Assembly: GCA_037178675.1 (NCBI GenBank)
Contig: JAYMGJ010000681.1
Span: 1 to 57,770 of the forward strand
Source: Scleroderma bovista
Lineage: Eukaryota; Basidiomycota; Agaricomycetes; Boletales; Sclerodermataceae
Direction of reading: 5' to 3'
Length of the DNA stretch: 57,770 nt
Shown here piece after piece: positions 37,430-49,500 of this stretch (its first letter is position 1; each line of letters begins with the position of its first letter). Position numbers and translations under genes: made by a program. The notes below the pieces were generated by a model. The model made no database searches, had not been told where the DNA came from, and saw only the letters and a program-made list of their open reading frames with translations.

Positions 37430-38480
37430 GAGTACACTGACTGGTCTGGCACACTGACTGAGTGGTCTGAATGGTCTGGAATGGTCTGGGTGGTCTGACA
37501 CACTGTCTGACTTACTGACTGAGTGGTCTGAGTGGTCTGGGTGGTCTGACGTACTGTCTGACTTACTGATTGAGTGGTCTGAGTGGTCTGAGATGGTCTG
37601 GATGATCTGACGTACTGTCTGACTTACTGTCTGAATCATCTGAATGGTCTGGAATGGTATGGGTGGTCTGACACACTGTCTGACTTACTGACTGAGTGGT
37701 CTGAATGGTCTGGAATGGTCTGGATGGTCTGACACACTGTCTGACTTACTGACTGAGTGGTCTGAGTGGTCTGGAATGGTCTGAGTGGTCTGGAGTGGTC
37801 TGGGTGGTCTTATTCCAGACCCTCAGTCTGATCTCAGGCACCTCCAGACAGTTAAGTTGGTGTCAGACCACTTCAGACTGTTAAGTTGGCTAAGTACTGT
37901 CAGAGATTTTGTCCACTTGCTGATGTGGTCTGGGTGGTCTGACTTATTGTTGGACTTACTGACTGAGTGGTCTGAGATGGTCTGGGTGGTCTGACTTACT
38001 GTTGGACTTACTGACTGAGTGGTCTGAGTGGTCTGAGATGGTCTGGGTGGTCTGACTTACTGTTGGACTTACTGACTGAGCGGTCTGAGTGGTCTGAGAT
38101 GGTCTGGGTGGTCTGACTTACTGTTGGACTTACTGACTGAGTGGTCTGAGTGGTCTGACTTACTGTTGGACTTACTGACTGAGTGGTCTGAGTGGTCTGA
38201 GATGGTCTGGGTGGTCTGACCTGCTGTTGGACTTACTGACTGAGTGGTCTGAGTGGTCTGAGATGGTCTGGGTGGTCTGACTTGCTGTTGGACTTACTGA
38301 CTGAGTGGTCTGAGTGGTCTGAGATGGTCTGGGTGGTCTGACTTACTGTTGGACTTACTGACTGAGTGGTCTGAGTGGTCTGGAATGGTCTGGGTGGTCT
38401 GACTTACTGTTGAACTTACTGACTGAGTGGTCTGAGTGGTCTGGAATGGTCTGGGTGGTCTGATTCCAGACCCCCAGTCT
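37430..38480 (+). repeat. Right minisatellite arm, ~60 bp GGTCTG units
   Basis: Units share GACTTACTGTTGGACTTACT followed by GACTGAGTGGTCTGAGTGGTCTGAGATGGTCTGGGTGGTCT. At about 37803-37926 a partial copy of the element's own right end (TTAAGTTGGTGTCAGACCAC ... TTTGTCCACTTGCTGATG) lies inside the arm. Confidence 0.9.
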
Positions 38481-41464
38481 GATTTCAGACACCTCCAGAC
38501 TGTTAAGTTGGTGTCAGACCACTTCAGACTGTTAAGTTGGTTAAGTACTTTCAGAGATTTTGTCCACTTGCTGATGCAGGCATGAAGAGGACTTGGAGCT
38601 TCTGCCAAGCCTCAATGCACCGCAGGAGTGTGTTGCTGCGTTGTTGAACCTGGAGCTTGTATGTATCGCCCAATGCCAGCTTAGTAGCTTCACGTAGACG
38701 CCGCCTACCATTCAAGGGTGAGATCTTGAGACCAACACAAGGCAGCAGGGGTCGACTTACTGCTGATCCTCAAGATCGATGCCGGTGCCAATGAGAATGC
38801 TTGGGGTTATATCTGGATGTAGGTGTAGCTCATTCTCATTGGCAGATGCCTTGGCCTCCTCTTTCACCAGCTGAATGCAAATACTGGCTTGCGTGATTCC
38901 TGTCAAGGTATGGCATGAGTAACTTTGAGGGAAATGAAACATTACCGAATCTGAGCTCACCGTCAATTTTCACTTCGAATGGATTAGGCCTTGATGAATC
39001 CGCTTCCCATGCCTCTATCTGCTGCGTCCACGATGCGAGCTGTTCGGGGAATTTATGTTTGAACGACCATGTCAATTCTTTGAAGTCATATCGGTGATCA
39101 TTGCACTCGGGAATGGCTTCCTTTATCTTTCTAAGAATAGAGGGGCCTACAATACAGGTGAGGAAGTCTTCAATGAATGACAGGAACTCAGTGATGAACC
39201 CAGGCTAATGAGCTTCTTCCAGTTCCAGTCGCCAAAGTAGTCATCTAGTGTATCATGGCGGTGCCCAGGGCCCATCTCTTTTGTGCTTGAGGCAGCTGGA
39301 TTAAGGTTGGCCCATCCGCGCTCAGGTTCTTCACCGTCCGTCCTGCCAACACCCTTAGTCCAGTTAAATGAAAAGGACCACTGACATGAAGCAATGTGCG
39401 CAGGAAGATGGAATTTCAGAACCAGAAAGGTAACATCCCAGTCACGTAAGTTTAATTGCAATGAAGGCAGCATCTTATCCATTCTTTGAGATAACTTCTT
39501 GTGCCACTGGCATGCAATGTCGTACGAAACTTTTAGAACCATTGCATCAGTGTGCTGCATGGCTGATGCAAATGCGTAGTCCATATTTACATATCTATGG
39601 TTTATTCTCATGGATCAATAACACTTCAGAAAATATTAGTAATGCAATGCACCTTTCTCCATATTGTAGGTCAGCTATTCCATTCGGAAGCCTCATACCA
39701 TGCCTCGCACAAACCACCATACCGACACCGGTTGCATCACAACCCTTCTTAGTTTTCACTTCAGCCATATTCACTGCATTATGGTTTGAACATGTGCTTT
39801 TCTGGATTGCAATGGATAAGCATGAGTATGTCCGGCCAATGGTCACTTACCTCTTGTAAGTCATTTTTGTGGTCATTCAAATACATCTTGAAAGTGTTGT
39901 CCTCCACGAAGTACGCCCATCCTTGACTGAGACTTGGATCATTTTCGTTGTTTGAGATTGCACGACGTCTCAGATGGAAGTTGGCATCAAGAGCCACGAA
40001 TAGTGCATCGATGTCCCTGCACGACGAGTTAGTTGAAAGTGAGCCAGGTTGAGTTAGTCTTACCTTGTTTGTGATGGCACATTCATGTTCTTGTCGGGCT
40101 GGGGACATGCGGGGCATAACACTGCACATTCACCTTCTTTTGTATTTGAAATGCCGGCAGGGTTGTGGCCTCATCCTGAACGTTTAAGCATTTTGAGATG
40201 GTACCATTGGCGTACCATACGCAAAAATTGCTCATAACGAGCCTGATATGACTAAGCACGTAAAATAGAAGTAATAGATTGTAACATACTTTTGGCGGCT
40301 GTAAGCCGGTATTATCTGAACGACAGGCCAAGGTGCTATAGAATTCATAACACAATAATTTTGACTCGAGTGATAAGAGATGGAATTCCTCGAGAACTTG
40401 AAATGTTGCCGCCGTCCGGGGCCTGTCAGCAGTCGCTGGAAGCCAGCGATAGCGTAACAACTGTCGGGAATGCATTTCTGTGGTCTTGCACCCACAGAAG
40501 GTAAGATTGATGACGTGGATTCCGTTGCTGTGAACAACAATAAACTTGCCTTTTGCGGCGCCCCATGGTCTACAACATCTTTCACCAATGGGATGGCCAA
40601 GCTGTATATTCAGGCCCAAGTCCCTCAGTGTCGTGCGATTGAAATAGCTACCGTTCCATTCCTGTCCTTTCTATAAGTATGAATTCATAAAGTGGATGAA
40701 CCTTACCTTCAAGCGGTGCAACGGGTGGTTTTTGTGATGTGCAACTGTGCATTGTTGGCAGTACATATCCACCCCAAAACAATCTTCACAGCGCAAGCGA
40801 GCCGGCTGTACATTGCACGCAGGGCAAACATCGGAAATGCTACATCTACCCTCAAGGCGAAGCAGTTCTGATAGGTAGTTATCACGATCTAACTTGGACC
40901 ACGTGCAGAGCAGGAAATCCTATTCAATGCATCAGCCCAAGTTTTCCCTAGCGAATATAATTACAACTTACAGATTCCATCCTGGCTCTGGGTTCCATGT
41001 CCAAAATACCAAGATCTACCTCAGGCGGCAACCTGTCCTTACAGTCAGGAATCCCCTGGTAAGGGAAAGGGTCGCAATGGTCTGGAAGACCTTGCTGTAC
41101 AGTAGTAGTTTGAGGGGCATTGCTGGGTGTGGAGAACAAGTGGGTAGTCAAATGGAGAGCTCCATGCGAGTCCAATTGAATCTTCGTGTGACGACGAGTG
41201 ACTGTAGAATCTACGTCGTCTGCCTTCCGCTTGTGAATGGTCAAACCATTGGTTTTGCAGAAGCAAAGGGAGCCAGCTGGGCGAGGCGGAGATGGGTCAC
41301 TGCTCTGGCGTGGCACCTGTTCCATGTGTAATCTGTCGCCAATTGCCAAGATCAGTGCCAAAACAGAACAGAATAAATGACATACGAACCATGCAGTAAA
41401 CTCCTACAGAGGAATGCCAGAGAGTGGATGTGGACCCAGAGCTAGTGACAGGCTCCCAGAGGGG

Positions 41465-41780
41465 AAGGACGCAGATCTGCGAAGCCCATTAGTACCATCA
41501 CAACCGACAAAAATATAATGACCCATATGCTCAAGGACTTAGTGAAGTCATGAAAGCTGGGAAAATGAGTTCGAAACGAAGTTCGAGCTTGATGCCTTGA
41601 GGGGCGCATTGAACCCAGGACGTAGATCTGCGAAGTATCAGTACCATCGCAACCCATCGTGGTTCGCAAATTCGAAGACCCGATGCTCAAGGACTTAGCA
41701 CATGTGGAAGCTGGAGGAATGGATTTGAAACGGAGTTCAAGGTTGACGCCTTGAGGCTTGAGGGGTGCATTGAACCCATG
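41465..41780 (+). repeat. Two ~155-bp direct repeats upstream of the KDZ gene
   Basis: Both units run from G[C/T]AGATCTGCGAAG through GATGCTCAAGGACTTAG to CTTGAGG...GCATTGAACCC. They lie just 5' of the transposase start, where promoter or transposase-binding sites might be expected. Function unknown. Confidence 0.75.
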
Positions 41781-42048
41781 GGGTCGTCTCGACAAATTTT
41801 ATTTCAAGTCAACAAAATGACTTTGGTGAAACTGATTGTAATAGTACGCAATACAGAGTGATCTTAAGTGTGGATCAACCGCCATAAATACACACCCTCT
41901 GCTAGTGCTAAACCATGTGGAGAAAGTTCGAGTGCGAAATCCTCTGCTGAGGCCACTTTGGCACAAACCCGAATAATAGTATCAATAGCTGAGCGTGTGT
42001 ACCCATGCGTGATGAGATAACGTGCTGCAGGAACTCCAAGTTTGGGGG

Positions 42049-42842
42049 CTAGATCGCAGAGGCTGATGGAGGGTGAGGAGTAATAGTGCCGGCTTTCAGT
42101 AACCCCTTGAAGGGTTCGTTTGTGGCTGTAAATGATCGGGGATCGCGGCCCATACCTGGTTGGGGGGCTGGAGTTAGGTGCCGCATCTGAATTGTGTAGG
42201 CTTGAGTGTCAATTAGAGTCGTTGGCCCTGAGGGCCGTAGTTACGAACAATGTACTCACGGGGTGACAATGTAGCATTGGGTTCGTCTCCGAGATTCCTT
42301 GAGGGATTAGGGATTGTGCGATATTGTGAAGTTTCCGAATCTATGTGAAAGCCATCACGGAAAGTGTCGTTCAATTCATCAATTGCATCTTCTGGGGATA
42401 CTGTACACAATCAATGCCGTGACATAGACTCATGAACTTACTAGATGAAGGCCCTGAGTCATCCACAGCAGGGACCGACGGCAGGAGATGTTCTTTGTCA
42501 CCCTTCACAACCATGAATGCTAATGCTTCCCAGAAGGTATCGAACCGCTTCCAATTCGGAAACACGAAACTGCTGGCTGATTTTATTGCACTATCACTGG
42601 ACGACATAGCATCACTAACCCAGAGGTCAAAATGTCAAAAAAAAAAGAAAGTACCATGTGTGATGAATACCAACAGGCGAACCAACTGCGACAGCATAGA
42701 AGCCATCCCGATCATCGCTGAGGAGGTTCCGTACAGAGGACGATGTGTTAAGTACCCAAAGCAATTCTGACGTTTTTGGCTCTGGTGAGATGGGCCCCAG
42801 CACACTTTGTAATGTTCGCATGAGAAGTCTAGCCTCGTCCAT
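42049..42842 (-). CDS. Intact 207-residue element protein with a viroplasmin/RNase H1 N-terminal-like segment
   Basis: Five exons on the minus strand, 42842-42655, 42614-42442, 42400-42260, 42200-42156 and 42125-42049, keep phase throughout (624 nt, no internal stop). Residues about 45-105 (DGFYAVAVGSPVGIHHT ... FDTFWEALAFMVVKG) loosely fit the pattern of the RNase H1 N-terminal/viroplasmin fold (W/FY-V-VG--GI--TW ... F--F--EA--FM), a small nucleic-acid-binding domain. The rest is polar without a recognised domain. It is transcribed in the same direction as the KDZ gene, about 0.7 kb upstream of it. An additional 5' exon is possible. The domain guess is weak; the gene model is better supported by the consistent phases. 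Confidence 0.55.
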
Positions 42843-43199
42843 AGATGTACACTGTATGGCAATTGGGAGAGGTGGTGTTGACCTTCCACATGGAAAGAAA
42901 GGGCTATGTATTATATAATAATATTAGAAATAATGGATTATGCTCAGTTTGTGTAGACTTGGGACCTACGTGGCTTGGTATATCCCTGGCTGACTACCAC
43001 CAATAACCACCCATGGTGTGGCACTCATTTTGTGATGGTGCACAGGGTTTCAATAACTAGTTATATACTATTGTCATCGTGTACTATCGATAAAATCGAG
43101 AAGGTAATAAATTGTGGTGGCTTGTCTAGGGTTGCCTATTTTGGTCACATCCTTGAACGCCCTCTCAACCATGCGGGTGCAAGTCAAGGGTTCCTCAAA

Positions 43200-44400
43200 C
43201 AACACTGAACTTTCAACCGAGCTGCACACTCAATCACCGTTACCTCAAAAGAAGGCACGTCCAAAACAAAGCATCCAGAAGAGTTCGCCTGAAGATAGTT
43301 CAGCGGTGAGGATCACAGAATCAGTCTGGTAGTACTCACGATTTTGCAGGAATCGGGCACAACTTTGTGCGCCCTTGACTTGTGGGAAGCTAGCCGAGTA
43401 TCAGGTTGGACAGGAGTTGCAACCCTCGGGTTGTTGCAACAGATGGGTCCAAAACGAATCACCCAGAGGAGTCACCCGAAGATAGTTCAGTGGTGATGAT
43501 CACAGATTCAGTCCAGTTCGGTCACTCACAATTTTGTAGGACTCGAGCACCACTGTCACGCGACTCAAGACTTTGATCAACACTATACGGCGGCAAACCT
43601 GGTCTTCGTGCATACATTTGGTCCGCTCGAAGCCTACTGATGCCATCATATGGTGGCTTTACAGCGCTACAGCGCCAAACCCGACCTCCACCACAACACC
43701 GCGCTTGATTCGTCAACTCAGATGGATGTGAAGAACCCAGTCCTCGCGCATATGCTTGATCCGATTGAAACTGTATACCTTACACTGATGCCATCACATT
43801 GTGGCTTTACAGCGTGAAGTGGTGTGCGACAAGTGGGTCCAAAGCGAAGCACCTGGGGAGTCGCTCGAAGATAGTTCGGCGGTGATATGCTGGAGAGTGG
43901 GTCGTTGCAAAACCACGGCGAAGGTGTTGCAACAGATCCGGGTCCAAAGCGAAGCACCTGGGGTGTCGCTCGAAGATAATTCAGCGGTGATATGACTGGA
44001 AAGTGGATTGTTGCAACGAACCACGGTGAAGTTGTTGCAACAGATCTGGGTCCAAAGTGAAGCACCTGGCGAGTCACTCGAAGATAGTTCAGCGGTGATT
44101 GCAACAGATCTGGGTCCAAAGTGAAGCACCTGGGGTGTCACTCAAAGATAATTCAGCGGTGATATGACTGGAGAGTGGGTCGTTGCAACGAACTGCGGCG
44201 AAGTTGTTGCAACAGATCCGGGTCCAAAGTGAAGCACCTGGCGAGTCGCTCGAAGATAGTTCAGTGGTGATGATCACAGATTCAGTCCGGTTCGGTCACT
44301 CACGATTTTGTAGGACTTGAGCACCACTGTCGCGCGACTCAAAACTTTGATCAACACTATATGGTGGCAAACCCGACATCCGCCACAACATCGCCTCTGA
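43200..44400 (+). repeat. Complex tandem array of ~65-170-bp units with GTTGCAAC
   Basis: At least six units share GTTGCAACAGATC[C/T]GGGTCC followed by AAAG[C/T]GAAGCACCTGG...GTC[G/A]CTCGAAGATA[G/A]TTCAGCGGTGAT. A longer ~200-bp segment at about 43430-43640 recurs at 44205-44400 (GATTCAGTCC[A/G]GTTCGGTCACTCAC...). ORFs through it are repeat artefacts. Confidence 0.85.
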
Positions 44401-44524
44401 TTCGTTAACTTGGATGAATGTCAAGAACCTGGTCTTTGCCATACTCCGTCACCTTACACTGACGCCATCACATGGTGGGTTTTACAACGTAAAATAGTTA
44501 GAATACTGGTAAACATGTGAACCT

Positions 44525-44918
44525 TCAATTATTCGCAGCAACCCTCCTAATCTGCTTCACGGACATGTTAACAGAAGCAGAGCTGTCGGCTTCAATGGCT
44601 CTCTTGGGTGGTTGTGGCTGTATATACAAGGTTACAAGTGAGATATAATCATATGGTCTCAGGGAAAGTGATACTCACCGAGCTTTCTTGCTTGATGTCT
44701 CTGTAATTGCAGACATCAGGCGTCGTGGATTGGCCATCATCCGACTCAGGTGCAATAAGGATCTGAAACGTCTTCAAAGGGGTAAATCAGTGATCACATG
44801 AAAACCCCACCACTCTCACCATTATAGCTTCTTCATCGTGGTTATATGAGATGGATAGACCATGCAGTGCAGTTTCATTCAGCAGTATGAGCTTGATGCA
44901 CTTCTTGGGCAGCGTCAT
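44525..44918 (-). CDS. Small intact element gene, 94 residues, unknown function
   Basis: Minus-strand exons 44918-44820, 44771-44679 and 44617-44525 are each a whole number of codons and are joined by GT-AG introns of 48 and 61 nt. The product is MTLPKKCIKL at the start, an acidic middle (NHDEEAIM, APESDDG), an AIEADSSAS segment and a basic tail VKQIRRVAANN. No known domain. Length and charge pattern suggest a small DNA- or protein-binding accessory factor, but that is a guess. The frame stays open for a further ~25 codons upstream of the chosen ATG, so an upstream exon could exist. Confidence 0.45.
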
Positions 44919-45733
44919 GTGGGTGGAGTGTGATTGGAGGGCATTAAATGAACACAAGCTGGATGACGACAGTGAGAAATGCTTGACTGTTTATCTCCTG
45001 TTCGTGATGGGCTTTATGGGGATCGATCAGATCCAGAGTGCCCAATGTCTCGGTGCATACATGGCTTCCTTACAAGACACTACTTCCTGAAAACAATCCC
45101 CCGTTATAATTTGTATAGTTGTTGTGATAATGGCGTTGGACATCCTCGGAGCATTGGACATCCTCAGAGCTCTGGTCCTGGCTCAGTTCCAGAAGCCCAT
45201 TGAATTCTTGTAATTCCTGCGGTCCTGCACGGCTATGCTGGGGCTACTTGCACACACTGGTAGGCTGCCATATATGGTCGCAGCATGGTTAATTGTATGG
45301 TCTAAGCACGGTAAGTCACTTATTAGCTCAGGTACTGTAACATGGGTCAGTGAAAAATATACAAAACACAAGATGAGAAGGTGGCTGCCGCTCGAACATA
45401 CCAAATGAAATATTATCAAAGGTATGGAATCAACTCGCATTCACTCCGATGGACTCTGCTCACAACAATTATTGGGAAATTACCTCAGCCATCGCGACAA
45501 AATCAAATGCAAGCTCAAAGCAAAACGAGAGAGGATGAAGAATTATACCCAATGCGTGGTATCCTTTTCGTGCGTTAACTTTCTACCTAGTCACCTCAGC
45601 AAGCCACTGACTTCTGTATGATCAGTACCGACAGTATCCCATGTGCCACCACAACAAAAACCACTTCACAACCCCTGTACGTACTCACCCTGTTCTCCAG
45701 GTTGACGTGTAACTTCAACGAAGGTTCAGGCAT

Positions 45734-46168
45734 ATGGATCATCCCCACCATGAACAGCCCAACACCTCTGCTGATTCTATATCGCTCTCAGGCATGGATT
45801 CAGACGCGGATTCAGACGCGGATTCCATAGATAAAATCAACCAATCACTCAAGGGAATAGTCGGAGCGTCCTGTCGTTCTTTGATGGACACGTTATGTCG
45901 GGACTACATCAATACTGGGGATTACTCGCAAATTTGGAGTGTTTTGTCCAAAGTCGAAAGCTTGGAATCATGGGTGCGCACATTGAAATGGCAGCAGTAC
46001 TGGGACGACTCTACTGATCCCACTAAGGAGACATTCGATCATGTACGGTCTACATCACACATCCTAGAGGATATTTTGATGAGTGCTATGGAAGGCACAG
46101 ATTTAGCTCAGAAGTACTCGAGAGGCATTCTACTTTTTCAAAATTACTCCTTGGACACTATGTACTGA
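45734..46168 (+). CDS. Hypothetical 144-residue element protein
   Basis: A single open frame starting MDHPHHEQPN, with an acidic Ser/Asp repeat (GMDSDADSDADSIDK) and then a helical, Leu/Trp-containing part (SQIWSVLSKVESLESWVRTL, KWQQYWDD). No stop or shift interrupts it, and upstream exons cannot be excluded. It lies in the same orientation as the 815-residue gene and about 340 bp before it; the gap shows nothing else. I do not recognise the family. Confidence 0.5.
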   Translation: MDHPHHEQPNTSADSISLSGMDSDADSDADSIDKINQSLKGIVGASCRSLMDTLCRDYINTGDYSQIWSVLSKVESLESWVRTLKWQQYWDDSTDPTKETFDHVRSTSHILEDILMSAMEGTDLAQKYSRGILLFQNYSLDTMY

Positions 46169-46504
46169 GATAGAAACTACACCCAAAAGTAGTTGCTACA
46201 CCGTAAAATCCGAGGTCTATATGATTCTTGAAATGTGAATCATTGACTCCAATCTAGATTGGCCTTCCAGTCTGATGACCGAGATCTGTGGAATGAGATG
46301 CGTTGACAACGACGCATTGATGCATGACATGGAGTACGCATCAACAAATCAACACGTCAGGTAGTATAAATCAATCTTTTCAATGTTGCTCACCATTTTT
46401 CACCCCACCTTCTCGCCTCCATCATTCACATTGTATTTGCCAACTAAGTATATCCAATTCTATTGCGCATGTAGTCACGATGACAGCTACCATGCTTGTA
46501 GGCC

Positions 46505-49500
46505 ATGCCCAGCAAGGAATGGACAACCTGCGAGCAAAAGGAATTCTTGCAAGATGAGTTAGTGCAGTATTCAAGCATGAGCACCAAGGAATACACGCGA
46601 TACTTGCCGACTTTCTTCCAACAATGGTCGCAGCGTTGGCCCGAAAGGGCTGTCGTGTTCCCAGGTCTCCCCTTCGATACACCACTGACCATGGAACAGG
46701 AGAAGGACCTTGCAGATGCTGTCACCAAGCATCATCAGGTCAGTGATGTCATTAATTCTCAGAATATGTCCTAACCTTTTACATAGCAAATATGGCAGTG
46801 GCTGCGGTGGCACGCTGGAGCCGGAAAGAATTGGTCTGCCAACAGGAAGACATTGAGCATTGTGGATGGCCTGATGAAAGGTAAAACCCGTGTAAAAAGA
46901 CCGTTGGAGATCTATTCCAAGATGTACTATACCTCTCGGGTCAAGCCCGACATGCCTTGCGACTCAAAAGACTCCAACATTTCCAGCCTTCGCGATCGAA
47001 TTGAACAAAAGTTCAAGGCTGAGCCCCAAGAGATCCAGGAAGAGATCATGTGCATCCACGACGAGCAATCCAGAATCAGTAAGAACTCAATGCTCTTTGC
47101 AGAAGATGAGGAAGAAATGTACCCTGATGTCAATGTGCAGACACACAAAAGGTATGAGTCCATTGCTTGTCCATCACCAGCACTCATCAATTTCCTTTAG
47201 TAACATACAACAATGCGCACCAGCTCTTCAACAGATCCTCACCCACTTGTCACAGAAGACAGGCTGGTCATTCTCAGTCCTTATGGGTGGGCCTGATCCG
47301 ACAGACCCTGAAGGACAATGTGTCGTTGCAAGGTGAGCAAGCCAGTATTACAGTTTACATAACTTACACAATGTTGGCATAGCCTTCATACCGGGAAGAA
47401 TAAGCAGGGATTGAATTTCGCAGAGTCATACACTCCCTTCGACTCTACCCTAGTGCAAGCATACACACAATTCCTGGACTCTAAGCATCGTAAGTCCCTT
47501 TTTTTTCAAAAAAAAAAAAAAAAAGGATACTGACCGTGCTCTAGGTGTGAGCACCCAAGTGGAGGAGGAGAGTATGCGCCTAGACAATGGTGATAAGGAC
47601 GGGGATGCAAACGTGGGGGCTGATGGCATGGATGACGGTGAAGACGACAATAGCGATGAAGATGACAATGGTGATGAAGACAACCCTGCCAGTAATGGGG
47701 ACGAGCAAGATGCTGAAGTTCATGAGGATCAGGAAGGCGACAACGAGGACAACGAGGGAGGTGTGGATAAGTTGAGTGACAATCTTGGCTCAGCTTTATA
47801 TGCTCAACCCTGGGCAGGGTTACAGGTGTTGCAACGTTCTCTCATCGCACTCTTCAAGTTCATGGCCCGTCTATTGCAACAACCTCGCCGCAGCACATTG
47901 CAACAGCCTACAGTCCTGTCACGTCTCCAATTCATCCGAGCGTTGCAACCAACCTCCCAACGCCTCCACATGTTGCAATGCCCACCCCACTGAATACTGC
48001 GGTATGTCCGAATGATGCAATTTCTGACCGCACACTATTCCCTTCTCCCATCATGGCAACACCCCAAACCACGCCCCTCTCTTGCATGCCCAACCTCCAA
48101 TTTTCGGATCAACTTCTCCTGGAGCTCGGCTCCTTAGCGCCAGAATTGGAAAACATGCTCCAGGCAGGCACTGGCACCAGGGCAATGTATCAGGAACAAT
48201 GGTCAACTCCCCAGTGGAACTTTGATGGTCTAGTATCCAACCCATTTGTTGTCACTGACCCAGCAGCTGTCAACTTTGCCAACCATAATGCTGTGCTCTC
48301 CACCGGTAATGCGGACACTTCTCTTGACTACTTTTCGATGGCAGCGCACTACAAGCCTTACCCAGCAGTTGGACTATCTCCACTTTCTCTTACTCCATCT
48401 CCACAGTCCATAAATGAGCTGCCTTTGTTACCTCCTGTCCCTTCTGCCAGTGATGGTATGTGAACGATCATTTTGGATACTGTAGTTGGACGTACCACTG
48501 ATGTTTTTTATTTTCCAATCAGATGCTGGGGAACCCGAAAGTCCTGTCGCCAGCCGTGGTAAACACATGCCTGTCCCATCCTTGCGTGCTCAGAGAGACA
48601 ACATGATAGGTGATAAGGAGAACAGCTTACCGGTGTTTACAGAGAAAAGGGTCAATAAGGTGAAGGCAAAGGCAAAGGCAAAGCGTCGCGCTGCGGATGA
48701 TGTCAACAATGGCAGGCCAAAAAGGCGAAGTTAGTCACGTTGTTATTTTTAAGAGACCATTTGTTAATGATTTCTTCAGGAAAGGAAAGCCTTAAATTTT
48801 TATCCCAAATCCATTGCAATTCTCCATGGCCGTCATCTCTTTGCTTATATTGTGCGCTATAATTTGTAGTCGTTCTCAAGTAGTCTCCTTCGCAATATTG
48901 TTTTGTCTGCATTGTATCAGTCATAGTCTTGCTTCAGTACAGGGTGATAGTCGCCCTTCATATATATTATAATGGTACTCAGATATGTACAGTGTTCAAT
49001 CAAAATGAAGGTGTTGCAACAGAACAGTATGTTGCAACAAAAATATTGCATTGTGGATGCTTGCAATGCGATGCAACAAAATTGGGTGTTGCAACAACAG
49101 TGTATTGCAATTAGCGGCGTTGTTGCAACATCATTGCAATGGCGCGTTGCAATAACCTATTTACTGTAAACAATGCAACACAGCTCTACAGTAGTTACCA
49201 TATTTCGTTGCAATGAAGTTACCCTCCCGGCTCTTTTCAATCCCTCACCCGCTCGTCGCCTCTCTTTGCAGGTGCCCAACAGCCTGATTTCGTTGCATTG
49301 GCATCGTTGTTCAACAGTCACGCAAATGGCATCAGCATTTTCTACAAGGTAACATTTATAACATTGAACTGCTATTGTTGCTGGCTGCTTTACTGACTAC
49401 TGTTATTGCTATTCAGCTACCTGAACACATCAAGGCCCACTACAAGACATGGCTCGACTATGTCAATGAGAAAGCATCTGTCACGCTCAGCATTGATCTC

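Larger units (their letters stand above)
34786..38576. mobile_element. Foldback-type non-autonomous element nested in the KDZ gene (3,791 bp)
   Basis: The ends are inverted copies of CATCAGCAAGT[T/G]GACAA (34786-34802 and 38560-38576), flanked by a 2-bp CA duplication (34784-34785 and 38577-38578). Removing the element and one CA restores the KDZ reading frame exactly. It encodes no recognisable protein. Arms: CAGACCA-type minisatellite on the left (34900-35530) and its complement GGTCTG on the right (37430-38480). Inside these come a G/T-rich GGTGGT tract (35640-36290) and a C/A-rich CCACCA tract (36395-37255), around an A/T-rich centre. The whole is a large imperfect palindrome. No transposase is present, so it must move in trans. 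Confidence 0.88.
33901..41361 (-). pseudogene. KDZ-superfamily transposase, one premature TGA and a 3.8-kb insertion
   Basis: Minus-strand exons: 41361-40972, 40919-40707, 40670-40290, 40251-40064, 40016-39851, 39801-39653, 39594-39200, 39146-38961, 38899-38761, 38704-38577, then (after the insertion) 34783-34253 and 34202-33901. Dropping the insertion and one copy of its 2-bp target duplication gives 3,168 nt, exactly 1,056 codons with every phase agreeing. Landmarks: a CxC-type Cys/His cluster (CPACN ... CEDCFGVDMYCQQC ... HHKNHPLHR); FVALDANFHLRRR and VSYDIACQWHKK supplying two catalytic Asp; TDGEEPERGWANLNP supplying the Glu; and the long helical C-terminus. Such enzymes cut and paste large TIR elements. 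The TGA at 40171-40173 falls in KRSG*GHNPAG, where Arg is expected. The start is approximate. Confidence 0.85.

Noticed and set aside
34900..38480. CRISPR-like array, because of regular repeats
   Set aside because: Units are contiguous, diverged minisatellite without unique spacers, and the genome is eukaryotic.
31349..49214. Inner 17.9-kb KDZ element bounded by the inverted TTGCAAC sequences as the true transposon
   Set aside because: Its right limit would fall inside an intron of an intact gene, and there is no empty site for it. Kept only as an alternative in the findings.
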